64,000 bases of DNA from Herbaspirillum rhizosphaerae. Its GTDB lineage: Bacteria; Pseudomonadota; Gammaproteobacteria; Burkholderiales; Burkholderiaceae_D. Each line of letters starts with the position of its first letter. The stretch's first letter is position 1. Position numbers and translations under genes: made by a program. This document shows positions 17,439 to 25,347 of this stretch, in pieces. The stretch spans positions 62,001 through 126,000 of the forward strand of contig NZ_LFLU01000008.1 in NCBI RefSeq assembly GCF_001189965.1, written 5' to 3'. The notes below the pieces were generated by a model that made no database searches, had not been told where the DNA came from, and saw only the letters and a program-made list of their open reading frames with translations.

Positions 17439-19094
17439 ATGAGCAGCATCAGTCCTCTGGCCGGTCAACGCGCCGATACATCTTCCCTGGTCAATTTGCC
17501 TGTGCTGGTGAGCAGCTACTACAGCTTGCATCCCGATGCCGGCATCGCCGCGCATCAGGTGGCTTTCGGCACATCCGGCCATCGCGGCAGTTCGCTGACC
17601 TGCAGCTTCAACGAGTGGCATGTGCTGGCGATCACGCAAGCCATCTGCGAATACCGCACGGAAAACGGCATCACCGGCCCCTTGTTTCTGGGCATCGATA
17701 CGCACGCCTTGTCGGCGCCGGCTTTTTCCAGCGCGCTTGAAGTGCTCGCGGCCAACGGCGTGCAGACCATGATTGCGCGCGGCTCGCCGTACACCCCGAC
17801 GCCGGCGGTGTCGCATGCAATCCTGATGCACAACCGCGCCCATCCTTCGGCATTGGCAGACGGCATCGTGATCACGCCGTCGCACAATCCGCCGGACAAC
17901 GGCGGTTTCAAATACAACACCCCCAACGGCGGACCTGCCGATACCAACGTCACCAGCTGGATCGAGAAGCGCGCGAATGTATTCCTGCGCGATGTCGTGC
18001 GCAACGTCAAACGCATTCCGTTCGATCGCGCCTTGCGCGCATCGAGCACGCATCGCTACGACTACCTGGAAACCTACGTCGACGATCTGCCCAGCATCAT
18101 CGACCTCGCCGCGATACGCGACGCCGGCATCAGCATCGGCGTCGATCCGCTCGGCGGCGCGGGCGTGCATTACTGGGGCGCGATTGCAGATCGCTACGAT
18201 CTCAAGCTGGAAGTCGTCAATCGCGAAGTCGATCCGACCTTCCGTTTCGTGCCGCAGGATTGGGACGGGCAGATCCGCATGGATCCGTCTTCGCAATATG
18301 CGATGCGCGAGCTGATTTCGCTCAAGGACAAATTCGATATCGCCTTTGCCTGCGACACCGACCACGATCGCCACGGCATCGTCACCAGGAGCGTCGGCCT
18401 GATGCCGTCGAATCATTATCTGTCGGCGGCGGTTTCCTATCTGTTTCAGCATCGTCCTGAATGGCGGGCGGAGACCGGCGTCGGCAAGACCCTGGTGAGC
18501 AGCCAGATGATCGACCGCGTTGCTGCGCAATTGCAGCGGCCGCTGCAGGAAATGCCGATCGGCTTCAAATGGTTCGTGGCCGGCCTGCAGGACGGCAGCC
18601 TCGGCTTCGGTTGCGAAGAAAGCGCCGGCGCTTCGTTCCTGCGTTTCGACGGCACGCCATGGAGCACCGACAAGGACGGCATCACCGCGGCGCTGCTGGC
18701 GGCGGAAATGACGGCGCGCACCGGCCGCGATCCCGGCGAAATCTATCAAAGCCTGACGGAACAGCTGGGGCTGCCATGCAACGGACGCATCGAAGCTGCA
18801 GCCACGCCTGAGCAGAAAAAATTGCTATCGGGCTTGTCGTCCGACAACGTGCGCTCGACCGAGCTGGCGGGTGAAAAAATCCGCCAGATCCTGACCACCG
18901 CGCCGGCCAACGACAAGGCTTTCGGCGGCGTCAAAATCATCAGCGACAACGGCTGGTTTGCCGCGCGTCCCTCCGGCACGGAAAATATTTACAAGATCTA
19001 TGCCGAGAGCTTCCGCGACGAGTCGCATCTCAACAGCATTTTTGCCGAAGCGCAGCAGATCGTGAGCGATGCGCTGGCGGGCGGTGCTGCCTGA
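17439..19094 (+). CDS. pgm: alpha-D-glucose phosphate-specific phosphoglucomutase
   Basis: 551-residue phosphoglucomutase interconverting glucose-6-phosphate and glucose-1-phosphate. The four-domain hexose-phosphate mutase pattern is complete: early substrate loop GTSGHRGSS, catalytic phosphoserine in ITPSHNPPDNGG, metal loop CDTDHDRHG, sugar-specificity loop GCEESAGASF and C-terminal phosphate loop RPSGTEN. Length fits the bacterial Pgm type. With galU nearby on the opposite strand it forms the UDP-glucose supply route. A strong terminator follows at 19142-19186. Confidence 0.96.
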   Translation: MSSISPLAGQRADTSSLVNLPVLVSSYYSLHPDAGIAAHQVAFGTSGHRGSSLTCSFNEWHVLAITQAICEYRTENGITGPLFLGIDTHALSAPAFSSALEVLAANGVQTMIARGSPYTPTPAVSHAILMHNRAHPSALADGIVITPSHNPPDNGGFKYNTPNGGPADTNVTSWIEKRANVFLRDVVRNVKRIPFDRALRASSTHRYDYLETYVDDLPSIIDLAAIRDAGISIGVDPLGGAGVHYWGAIADRYDLKLEVVNREVDPTFRFVPQDWDGQIRMDPSSQYAMRELISLKDKFDIAFACDTDHDRHGIVTRSVGLMPSNHYLSAAVSYLFQHRPEWRAETGVGKTLVSSQMIDRVAAQLQRPLQEMPIGFKWFVAGLQDGSLGFGCEESAGASFLRFDGTPWSTDKDGITAALLAAEMTARTGRDPGEIYQSLTEQLGLPCNGRIEAAATPEQKKLLSGLSSDNVRSTELAGEKIRQILTTAPANDKAFGGVKIISDNGWFAARPSGTENIYKIYAESFRDESHLNSIFAEAQQIVSDALAGGAA

Positions 19095-19141
19095 TCTGAT
19101 TTCGTCCGGTCCAATCTGATCTGCCGGTGCCGGCAGACTCC

Positions 19142-19186
19142 ACGGCGGCGCGAGACTTCATTGTCTTTGCCGCCGTTCTTATTCCT
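19142..19186 (+). terminator. rho-independent terminator downstream of pgm
   Basis: Outer arms ACGGCGGC (19142-19149) and GCCGCCGT (19169-19176) pair perfectly. An inner stem GAGAC/GTCTT extends the hairpin. The right arm is followed by TCTTATTCCT. It lies about 50 bases after the pgm stop. Confidence 0.65.
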
Positions 19187-19291
19187 GCTCCTCCTACAGC
19201 CGAATAAGTGCCTGTCCTGCTGGCATATGGGGCAGGTTTGCCTAAGATGAAGCTGTGCTTTGTTTTTCAGGCAATTTCACAGGAGAGCATC

Positions 19292-19468
19292 ATGCCAAGA
19301 GGCGATAAATCTTCCTACACCGACAAGCAGAAGCGTCAGGTAGCCCACATCGAAGCGGGTTACGAGAAGCGCGGCGTCAGCCATAAGGAGGCTGAACGAC
19401 GCGCCTGGGCGACCGAAAACAAGATCTCCGGAGGCGGCCGCAAATCCGGCTCCGGCCGCAAGCACTGA
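19292..19468 (+). CDS. small basic protein of the plasmid-stabilization-like/stress family
   Basis: 58-residue basic protein starting MPRGDKSSYTDKQKRQ and containing AGYEKRGVSHKEAERRAWAT, with a Gly/Ser/Lys-rich tail. Similar short proteins are widespread in proteobacteria and are often annotated as plasmid stabilization protein although no such role is shown; many sit with general-stress genes. The ATG at 19292 has an AGGAGA ribosome site at 19281-19286, which is far better than the longer frame starting at 19208. The next gene starts only 28 bases downstream, so the two are probably one transcript. Confidence 0.75.
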   Translation: MPRGDKSSYTDKQKRQVAHIEAGYEKRGVSHKEAERRAWATENKISGGGRKSGSGRKH

Positions 19469-19496
19469 GCTGCTGACCCATACAAAGGCGGCGGAT

Positions 19497-20105
19497 ATGT
19501 TTGTCGACAGCATGATTTTGCACGCCATGGCAGAGGCGCAGAGCGAACAATCCGGCGCCATGAACGGCCCGGCCCCGGCGTCGACAACAGGCGCCGGGAA
19601 TCCAGACGAGGAAATGAAGATGCCTACGCAAAAGCAGATGCAACAAGAGATGTCGCAAAGTCAGCAACAGGGACAACAAGCCCCGCACGTACAGAAAGAT
19701 GTGCAGGAAACCGCGCCCGCCAAACCATATACGGATCCTCTCGGGCGTCCGCTGTATCAAGGGACGCCGCGCTTTACCGATCAGCAGGCAGGCGGTGATC
19801 TGACCGGCGACGAATCCGATGCACGCGATGACAATTACGTCGCAACAGGTAGCGGCCAGAACACGCGCGACGTTTCTGCCCATGCCGACAGATTGCCGGC
19901 AGCGTCTCAGGAATTGCTGCGGTCGATCGCAGTTCCTTCCGCGTCTTCTGGAGTCAAAGAGAAGAGCGGTTTGCCGGCGGTAGCGCAGCAGGCCGCAACT
20001 GTTCCGGAAACGCCGGAACCTGACGGCACCGAAGATCCGGGCGCCAACGTCGACGACGGATTGATGCCGGGAAAGAGAGACGGGAGTGCATCCGAGCAGC
20101 ACTGA
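19497..20105 (+). CDS. hypothetical, probably disordered protein
   Basis: 202-residue hydrophilic protein of unknown function. It is rich in Gln, Pro, Ser, Asp and Gly, with a Q/M-rich stretch at about residues 43-63 (MPTQKQMQQEMSQSQQQ), and is probably mostly unstructured. The only ordered-looking segment is DRLPAASQELLRSIAVP (about residues 132-148). There is no signal peptide, cysteine cluster or membrane segment. It may belong with the basic 58-residue gene just upstream as part of a stress-protein pair. The terminator-like hairpin at 20205-20247 follows. A start inside the first 50 residues, at an internal Met, is possible. Confidence 0.55.
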   Translation: MFVDSMILHAMAEAQSEQSGAMNGPAPASTTGAGNPDEEMKMPTQKQMQQEMSQSQQQGQQAPHVQKDVQETAPAKPYTDPLGRPLYQGTPRFTDQQAGGDLTGDESDARDDNYVATGSGQNTRDVSAHADRLPAASQELLRSIAVPSASSGVKEKSGLPAVAQQAATVPETPEPDGTEDPGANVDDGLMPGKRDGSASEQH

Positions 20106-20204
20106 GCCGCGCTCGCCACAGCGTCGCGTCATTTCGTCAGGATGGATGTTTCCTTGACGGCGGACATTATTTGACGCCTTTGTTCCTGTTGTTGCATGTC
20201 ATTC

Positions 20205-20247
20205 CGGCAGCTGATACCCGCACGTGTCAGCTGCCGTTTTGCTTTTG
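20205..20247 (+). terminator. hairpin with T-rich tail; also spans the antiporter's first possible start
   Basis: Perfect 10-bp arms CGGCAGCTGA (20205-20214) and TCAGCTGCCG (20227-20236) with a 12-base loop, followed by TTTTGCTTTTG. It reads as a terminator for the two upstream genes. The GTG at 20224, the first possible start of the antiporter, lies within its loop. Confidence 0.6.
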
Positions 20248-21615
20248 TCTTCGATTTCCGACGTCCGCGCCGCATCGCCCTATCTGCCGGAGACTCTCAT
20301 CGACATTCCTACCGTCTATTTTCTGATCGCCGGCGTATTGCTGACCTTCATGGTGTTTCTTGAATCGGTGCTGGAACGGCTGCCGTTCAATGCCGCCATG
20401 TTGTATCTGCCGATAGGCTGGCTGCTGGGCTCGTCCGGCGTCGGCCTGATCCATATCGATCTGCGCGCACACGCCGACGTGCTGACGGTCATCACGCGCG
20501 TGGCCTTGCTGTTGTCCCTGTTTACGGTCGGATTGAAATTGCGCGTGGCGTTTCGCGGCGAGGGCAGTCGTTTGTGGTGGCTGCCCTTGCGCCTGGGCGT
20601 GCTGTCGATGCTGATCACGGTGCCCTTGCTGGCGATCAGCATCAGCTTCCTGTTCGGTATGCCGTTTGCGGTGGCGATGCTGTTGAGCGCCATCCTTGCA
20701 CCGACCGATCCGGTGCTGGCCTCCGACGTGCAGGTCAAGAATGTCGATGACCCCGACCAGTTGCGCTTCAGCCTCAGCGGCGAGGGCGGTCTGAATGACG
20801 GCAGCGCGTTTCCCTTCGTGATCCTGGCGCTGATATTGCTCGGCGTGACCGACGAGATTGCGCAAGTCCATCATTTCGGCTGGTTCGTTGCCTGGGGCGT
20901 CGCCGCAGGCATCGGATGCGGAGCATTGTTTGGCTGGGCGATGTCGCGCCTGGTGCTGTTTGCACGGCAGCGCTTCGGCCTGGCGCTGGGTATGGAAGAA
21001 TTCATGGCCATCGGCATCATCATGCTGTCGTATGGCGTCGCCGAGCTGGTGCACGGCATCGGCTTCCTGTCGGTGTTTGCCGCCGGCCTGGCGATGCGCC
21101 AGGTGGAGTCGGCCAGCAGCGGCAACAAGCCCGCCGGAGAGTTGATCGCGGCAGCAGAGGATAGCGGCAAATCCGCCGCTGCCGTGCATCCCGAACAGGC
21201 GCCGGTCTACCTGACCGAGACCGTGCTCGGCTTCAATCAGCAGCTCGAGCATTTCGCCGAATTCTTCATGGTGCTGTTGATGGGGATCCTGTTGTCCGAA
21301 TTCGGCATCTCGGGCGAGGGTGTCCTGATCGCCGGTTTGCTGTTTTTTGTGATCAGGCCGATTGCCGTCGGGCTCGGCTTGCTTGGTTCCGATACCGAAA
21401 CCTCGCACCGCTGGCTGATCGCCTGGTTCGGCATCCGCGGCGTCGGTTCGCTGTATTACCTGTGTTTCGTGCTGCAGTTCTGGCACGACAAGCTCAACGT
21501 CCGCATCGCGCAAGATGTGCTCACCGTGCTCGCCTTGTCGGTGCTGTTGCATGGAATGTCGTCGGCGCCGCTGATGCATTTGTATTGGCGCAAACGTGCC
21601 AAATCCGGCAGGTGA
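20224..21615 (+). CDS. CPA-type cation:proton antiporter
   Basis: Inner-membrane antiporter of up to 463 residues with about a dozen helices of the Na+/H+ exchanger (CPA1) fold. The transport core is visible as AILAPTDPVLASDVQV and SLSGEGGLNDGSAFPFV, the paired DP and ND-type motifs of NhaP-like exchangers. A hydrophilic loop (residues 295-330) interrupts the helices. There is no cytosolic TrkA-N domain. The start is uncertain: an upstream in-frame stop at 20212-20214 means translation begins at GTG 20224 or later, and that GTG lies within a terminator-like hairpin with no visible ribosome site. A start nearer residue 30 would still leave the first helix intact. Confidence 0.8.
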   Translation: MSAAVLLLSSISDVRAASPYLPETLIDIPTVYFLIAGVLLTFMVFLESVLERLPFNAAMLYLPIGWLLGSSGVGLIHIDLRAHADVLTVITRVALLLSLFTVGLKLRVAFRGEGSRLWWLPLRLGVLSMLITVPLLAISISFLFGMPFAVAMLLSAILAPTDPVLASDVQVKNVDDPDQLRFSLSGEGGLNDGSAFPFVILALILLGVTDEIAQVHHFGWFVAWGVAAGIGCGALFGWAMSRLVLFARQRFGLALGMEEFMAIGIIMLSYGVAELVHGIGFLSVFAAGLAMRQVESASSGNKPAGELIAAAEDSGKSAAAVHPEQAPVYLTETVLGFNQQLEHFAEFFMVLLMGILLSEFGISGEGVLIAGLLFFVIRPIAVGLGLLGSDTETSHRWLIAWFGIRGVGSLYYLCFVLQFWHDKLNVRIAQDVLTVLALSVLLHGMSSAPLMHLYWRKRAKSGR

Positions 21616-21748
21616 AGTAACAAAACTACATTTACTACATCGACATTTTTTACTTTGCGATGCTCGTTAAACGCAATAAATTGCTGATTTCCAGCGGAAA
21701 AAACTAGAGGCAAAGCCGTCTCTGTGCCAGAATAATCAAAAAATATAG

Positions 21749-21775
21749 TAAAACTACATAAAATAAAGCCGGTTG
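21749..21775 (+). promoter_or_regulatory. candidate sigma-28 (FliA) promoter
   Basis: TAAA (21749-21752), then 15 bases, then GCCGGTTG (21768-21775). The first box and the spacing match the sigma-28 consensus TAAA-N15-GCCGATAA, and five of eight bases of the second box match. It lies 45 bases before the chemoreceptor ATG, in an AT-rich gap. Confidence 0.4.
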
Positions 21776-21820
21776 AATTGCCTTGCGCACAATTCGGCTC
21801 TGCACAGAACAGGAGACTTC

Positions 21821-23491
21821 ATGACTTTTTCCCGCCTTCGGATCGGGCAGCGCTTGTCGCTTTGCTTCGGCATCATTTTGGTGTTGATGGCGGCGGTGAC
21901 CGCATTGGCCGGCTTTTCGGCGCATCGCGCCCAGCAGCAGTTGGCGGCCGCGCTCAGCCATACCAACGGCAAGTCCGAGATCGCTGCGCTGATGCGTCAG
22001 AGCCTGTTCCGCCAGGGCCAGGCCGCGCGCAACGTGGCGACGCTGACCGACCTCAACGCCATGCAAAAAGAGATGGCGCGCATCGGCGTGGAGCGCAAGG
22101 CCTATCGCGTCAATCAGACTGCCTTGCTCCAGCGCGGTGTGAGCGCGGAAGAGCAGGCCATCATCAGCGACATGGACGGCCTCGATCGCCGCAGCGAGCC
22201 TTTCATCAAACAGGCGGAAGAATTCGTCGCCGGCTTCAATGCCGGCCAGGCCACCAAATTGCTCAATGCCGAAGTCGCGCCGTTGCAAAACCAATGGCTG
22301 GAAGCGATCGACAAGCTGGTCAAGCTGGAGCAAAGTCAGATCCAGCGCGATCTCGACGACTTCGCCGCCAGCGGCAGGCAAACCACCATGGCGACCATCG
22401 TCATCTGCGGCGTCGCCATGCTGTTGGCGGTGCTGGTGGCATGGCGCCTCAATCGCAGCATCACGCGTCCGCTCAATGACGCCGTGGATCTTGCCAGCCG
22501 CGTCGCTGCAGGCGATCTCACTGCGCATATCGCAGAAGGCGGCAGGGACGAAACCGGGCAGTTGCTTGCGGCCCTCGGGCGCATGAACCAGAGCTTGCTG
22601 CAAACTGTCAGCGAAGTGCGCAACGGCACGCAAAGCATCTTCCGGGTCTCGCAGCAAAATGCCGCCGGCAATACGGACCTGGCGGCGCGCACCGAAGCGC
22701 AAGCCGGTTCGCTGCAGCAGACCGCCGGCGCCATGGCCGAACTGACCGGCATCGTCAGCCGCAATGCGCAGCAGATCGGCGAAGCCAATCGCCTCGCGCA
22801 ATCGGCCGCCGGCGTGGCCTCGCGCGGCGGCGACATCGTGTCGTCCGTGGTCGGCACCATGACGGCGATCAAGGATAGCTCGCGCAAGGTGGTGGATATC
22901 ATTTCGGTGATCGACGGCATTGCTTTCCAGACCAACATCCTGGCGCTGAATGCCGCGGTGGAGGCGGCGAGGGCGGGCGAGACAGGGCGCGGCTTTGCGG
23001 TGGTGGCGACCGAAGTGCGTCATCTGGCCATGCGCAGCGCCGCCGCGGCCAAGGAGATCAAAGTGCTGATCGGCGACTCTGTCGAACGCATCGACGCCGG
23101 CAGCCGCCAGGTCGACGACGCCGGCCAGACCATGCGCGAGATCGTCGACTCCGCCGAGCACGTAGTCGGCATCATGGATGAAATCGCCGCTGCCAGCGAT
23201 GCGCAAAGCCACGGCATCGCCGACCTGAATCAGGCCATTACGCAAATCGATGCCGTCACGCGCACCAATGCGACGCTGGTGGCGCAGGCGGCGGTGGCGA
23301 CGGCCGACATGCAGGAGCAGGCGCATAAATTGTGGGATGCGGTCAGCGCTTTTCGTGTTGGCGAAGAGCCGGCCGATTTGCATGAAAATTTACATCAGCT
23401 GTCCGCCGGCCTGAATGTCTTGCCGGCGGCCAATCCTGCAGCGATGCTGCCTCGCCGGGAATCTCCGATGATCGCGGGCGCTCCGGCCTGA
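21821..23491 (+). CDS. methyl-accepting chemotaxis protein
   Basis: 556-residue chemoreceptor. A short cytosolic N-terminus is followed by a membrane helix at residues 13-33, a periplasmic four-helix-bundle-like sensor domain of about 155 residues, a second helix near residues 190-210, a HAMP domain ([20 protein letters not shown]), and a long signalling coiled coil. The hairpin tip [20 protein letters not shown] is at about residues 363-385. It contains [19 protein letters not shown], a methylation-helix segment typical of Tar-like receptors. No C-terminal CheR-binding pentapeptide is present. The ATG at 21821 has AGGAG at 21811; an upstream in-frame codon at 21773 adds 16 atypical residues. 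The ligand is unknown. Confidence 0.92.
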   Translation: MTFSRLRIGQRLSLCFGIILVLMAAVTALAGFSAHRAQQQLAAALSHTNGKSEIAALMRQSLFRQGQAARNVATLTDLNAMQKEMARIGVERKAYRVNQTALLQRGVSAEEQAIISDMDGLDRRSEPFIKQAEEFVAGFNAGQATKLLNAEVAPLQNQWLEAIDKLVKLEQSQIQRDLDDFAASGRQTTMATIVICGVAMLLAVLVAWRLNRSITRPLNDAVDLASRVAAGDLTAHIAEGGRDETGQLLAALGRMNQSLLQTVSEVRNGTQSIFRVSQQNAAGNTDLAARTEAQAGSLQQTAGAMAELTGIVSRNAQQIGEANRLAQSAAGVASRGGDIVSSVVGTMTAIKDSSRKVVDIISVIDGIAFQTNILALNAAVEAARAGETGRGFAVVATEVRHLAMRSAAAAKEIKVLIGDSVERIDAGSRQVDDAGQTMREIVDSAEHVVGIMDEIAAASDAQSHGIADLNQAITQIDAVTRTNATLVAQAAVATADMQEQAHKLWDAVSAFRVGEEPADLHENLHQLSAGLNVLPAANPAAMLPRRESPMIAGAPA

Positions 23492-23517
23492 TTGTCCCTT
23501 TCAACAGTTGCTTGTCG

Positions 23518-23548
23518 CTCTTGCGTCGGCCCTGGGCCGGCGTAAGAG
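23518..23548 (+). terminator. strong stem-loop downstream of the chemoreceptor gene
   Basis: Fourteen paired positions with two G-T wobbles (CTCTTGCGTCGGCC with GGCCGGCGTAAGAG) around a three-base loop, starting 27 bases after the MCP stop. There is no T-run, so it may stabilise the mRNA end or assist termination rather than act as a classical intrinsic terminator. Confidence 0.5.
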
Positions 23549-23685
23549 TTGATGAAGCCCGAAAAAGTGTTTGTCCTATACGCAGCACGCGGTTGAGCGC
23601 GTAGCCTGATCTTGTGTCGCCGCGCCGACGGTTTCGCCGGCGTTGCCTGCGCTTCATTGCGCCAATGCATCAGAAAGGACATCCC

Positions 23686-23778
23686 ATGCACAAGCCACAA
23701 GACATCCCGCCGGTCGAAGTGCCGCCGCTCGATCCGACTCCTCAGCAGGATCCGATTCCCCACCAGAATCCGCAATGA
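23686..23778 (+). CDS. tiny proline-rich protein (copy 1)
   Basis: A 30-codon open frame: MHKPQDIPPVEVPPLDPTPQ, then a short tail ending HQNPQ. Ten prolines make it extended and unstructured. AGAAAGGAC at 23672-23680 is a good ribosome site a few bases before the ATG. The next small gene, 23 bases downstream, encodes a related N-terminus (MHTPQEIPP), so the pair looks like a tandem duplication under selection rather than chance frames. No known family is recognised and function is unknown. Confidence 0.5.
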   Translation: MHKPQDIPPVEVPPLDPTPQQDPIPHQNPQ

Positions 23779-23801
23779 ATCTGCATTGAGGAGCCGCACG
23801 C

Positions 23802-23969
23802 ATGCATACCCCGCAAGAGATCCCGCCGACCGCGCCACCGCCGCCCAAGGATATCCCGCCGGATGAGTACAACCCGGTGCAGGACCCGCCGCTCAATCCG
23901 ACCGAGCCGGGCATTCCCGACACGGATCCCGCCGAGCCTCCGTTGAAGATGGCCGGTCCTCGATCTTGA
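23802..23969 (+). CDS. small proline-rich protein (copy 2)
   Basis: A 55-residue open frame beginning MHTPQEIPPTAPPPPKDIPP. It contains the IPP element twice, a PLNPTEPGIPDTDPAEPP middle and the tail GPRS. Seventeen or more prolines and many acidic residues predict an extended polyproline chain. GAGGAG at 23788-23793 is a ribosome site about eight bases ahead of the ATG. It is paralogous to the 30-residue frame just upstream and precedes the acidic protein at 24011 by 41 bases. Similar short proline-rich proteins may exist elsewhere in this genus, but I cannot confirm this. Function is unknown. Confidence 0.55.
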   Translation: MHTPQEIPPTAPPPPKDIPPDEYNPVQDPPLNPTEPGIPDTDPAEPPLKMAGPRS

Positions 23970-24010
23970 AACTGAAACTTGTGTCTTACCCGATATAACC
24001 AGGAGTAATC

Positions 24011-24448
24011 ATGGCTACCAGCACTCTCGATCTTGATGTCTTGCCGATCTCGGATCGCCAGCTCAACAAAGGTCACGACAACCACGCCCTCGGACCCAGC
24101 GACACCTCCGACAGCGGCAGCGACATGACCAACATCGCCACCGAAGCCGACAGCGATTCCACCGGCACCGGCGAACGCGCCTCGGTTGAGCGCGGAGGTC
24201 GCGACCGCGCACCGGAAACACCGGAATCGGTCGAGCAGGTGGCGAGCGACAACGAAAGCGGCGAAGATATCGTCGCCGCCGACGAACGCGAGCTTGAAAA
24301 ACAGACCGACAGCGTCAAGGACGCCAAAAAAACCAGGCGCGACCGCGATCTGGACGATGCGCTGGAAGACACCTTTCCGGCCAGCGATCCAATCAACCTG
24401 ACGCCGGAACCGCCTAAAAAGGTCGCAAAAGGCCCTAACTCCAACTGA
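24011..24448 (+). CDS. acidic disordered protein with C-terminal ALEDTFPASDP motif
   Basis: 145-residue, very acidic and probably disordered protein: Asp, Glu, Ser and Thr dominate residues 20-100. Near the C-terminus lies RDLDDALEDTFPASDPINL. The core D-LEDTFPASDP occurs at the end of many small betaproteobacterial hypothetical proteins, often beside stress genes, and may be a binding motif. The N-terminus MATSTLDLDVLPISDRQ looks ordered. AGGAG at 24001-24005 precedes the ATG. It follows the two proline-rich small genes on the same strand, and the three may be one transcript. Function is unknown. Confidence 0.65.
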   Translation: MATSTLDLDVLPISDRQLNKGHDNHALGPSDTSDSGSDMTNIATEADSDSTGTGERASVERGGRDRAPETPESVEQVASDNESGEDIVAADERELEKQTDSVKDAKKTRRDRDLDDALEDTFPASDPINLTPEPPKKVAKGPNSN

Positions 24449-25112
24449 TCTTGCCGCTAAATCCATCGCTCATCACTATTTGATTGCCATGGAATCCTCC
24501 GGGACTGCGCCTTGACCCCGCTGCGGGTCTTGCGCATCCCGTCCCCGAAGCCAGGTTTTATGCCGCTTTTATGCCGCTTTCAAGCCGGCTGCAGGCTGGT
24601 TTAAACATGGTTTCAGCGCCTCTTCCGGTTGCCAGAATCCCTCCGCGCACCTATACTGCCGGGGTAGCATTGCCTTGGGTATCCGGCGTATTTTCTTTCG
24701 CCGGATTTAATCGGGAAGCCGGTGCGTTCATCCAGATCATCCATCTGGAAACCATTCCGGCGCTGCCCCCGCAACGGTAAGCGAATCAGCGAATCTGCAT
24801 CCAGCCACTGTGCATGAAGTGTTAGCAAACGTGTTAACAACACGGCATGGGAAGGCGCAAATTCCGGTTCCGGTCAGATCACTCTCGCCGCGAACCCTTC
24901 GCAAGCCCGGAGACCGGCCCTCGGTACACGACTTGTTTTGCATCGCGGAGGGCGATCGACGGACTGCTTCCCGGATTGCGTGATTGTCCTGCGCCCCGCG
25001 TCGTTTCCTCATTTTCCTTCGTGACGTTTCCGTTATTTCCGTTATATGGGCTGCGGCAGTTTTGTCGGCGTCATCGGCGGTTTGGTTTCAACGCTCATTC
25101 GAAGGAACACAC
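24449..25112. other. long leader region of the cobalamin operon
   Basis: About 660 bases without a gene. The first part (to about 24680) presumably holds the operon promoter and a small hairpin at 24514-24529. The riboswitch occupies about 24681-24922. The remaining 190 bases to cbtB have no clear hairpin plus T-run and no open frame I would call. Confidence 0.6.
24681..24922 (+). promoter_or_regulatory. cobalamin (B12) riboswitch
   Basis: The conserved landmarks appear in order: GGGAAGCCGGTGCG near 24713-24726, the B12-box-like GCTGCCCCCGCAACGGTAA at 24762-24780, GCCACTGTGC around 24804, GGGAAGGCGC near 24849-24858, and GCCCGGAGACCGGCC at 24905-24919. It lies on the sense strand ahead of cbtB and the whole cobalamin operon, so high adenosylcobalamin should reduce expression. 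How it does so (terminator or ribosome-site masking) is not obvious. Confidence 0.95.
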
Positions 25113-25322
25113 ATGGCTCTCATCACCGGCGCATCCGCCAACGACACCAGCACCATCGATTCCACTACCGGTTCCAGCCTGTGGCGCGACCGCATTTTGC
25201 CCGGCATTGCCGCCGTCGTGCTGGGCGCAGGCCTGATCTACGCGGCCGGTTTCGCCTCCGCGGTAGAGCTGCACAACGCCGCGCATGACGGCCGCCATTC
25301 GGCCGGCTTTCCCTGCCACTAA
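25113..25322 (+). CDS. cbtB: CbtB domain protein, cobalt transporter subunit
   Basis: 69-residue protein with a single membrane helix (about residues 27-49, LPGIAAVVLGAGLIYAAG). Its C-terminus ELHNAAHDGRHSAGFPCH is the histidine-rich, cysteine-containing metal-binding end typical of CbtB. CbtB and CbtA form a predicted B12-regulated cobalt uptake system. The ATG at 25113 follows GAAGGA at 25101; the longer frame upstream is leader sequence. It is the first gene after the riboswitch, with cbtA 25 bases downstream. Confidence 0.9.
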   Translation: MALITGASANDTSTIDSTTGSSLWRDRILPGIAAVVLGAGLIYAAGFASAVELHNAAHDGRHSAGFPCH

Positions 25323-25347
25323 GAAAAATATCCAGCGGAACAATTGA

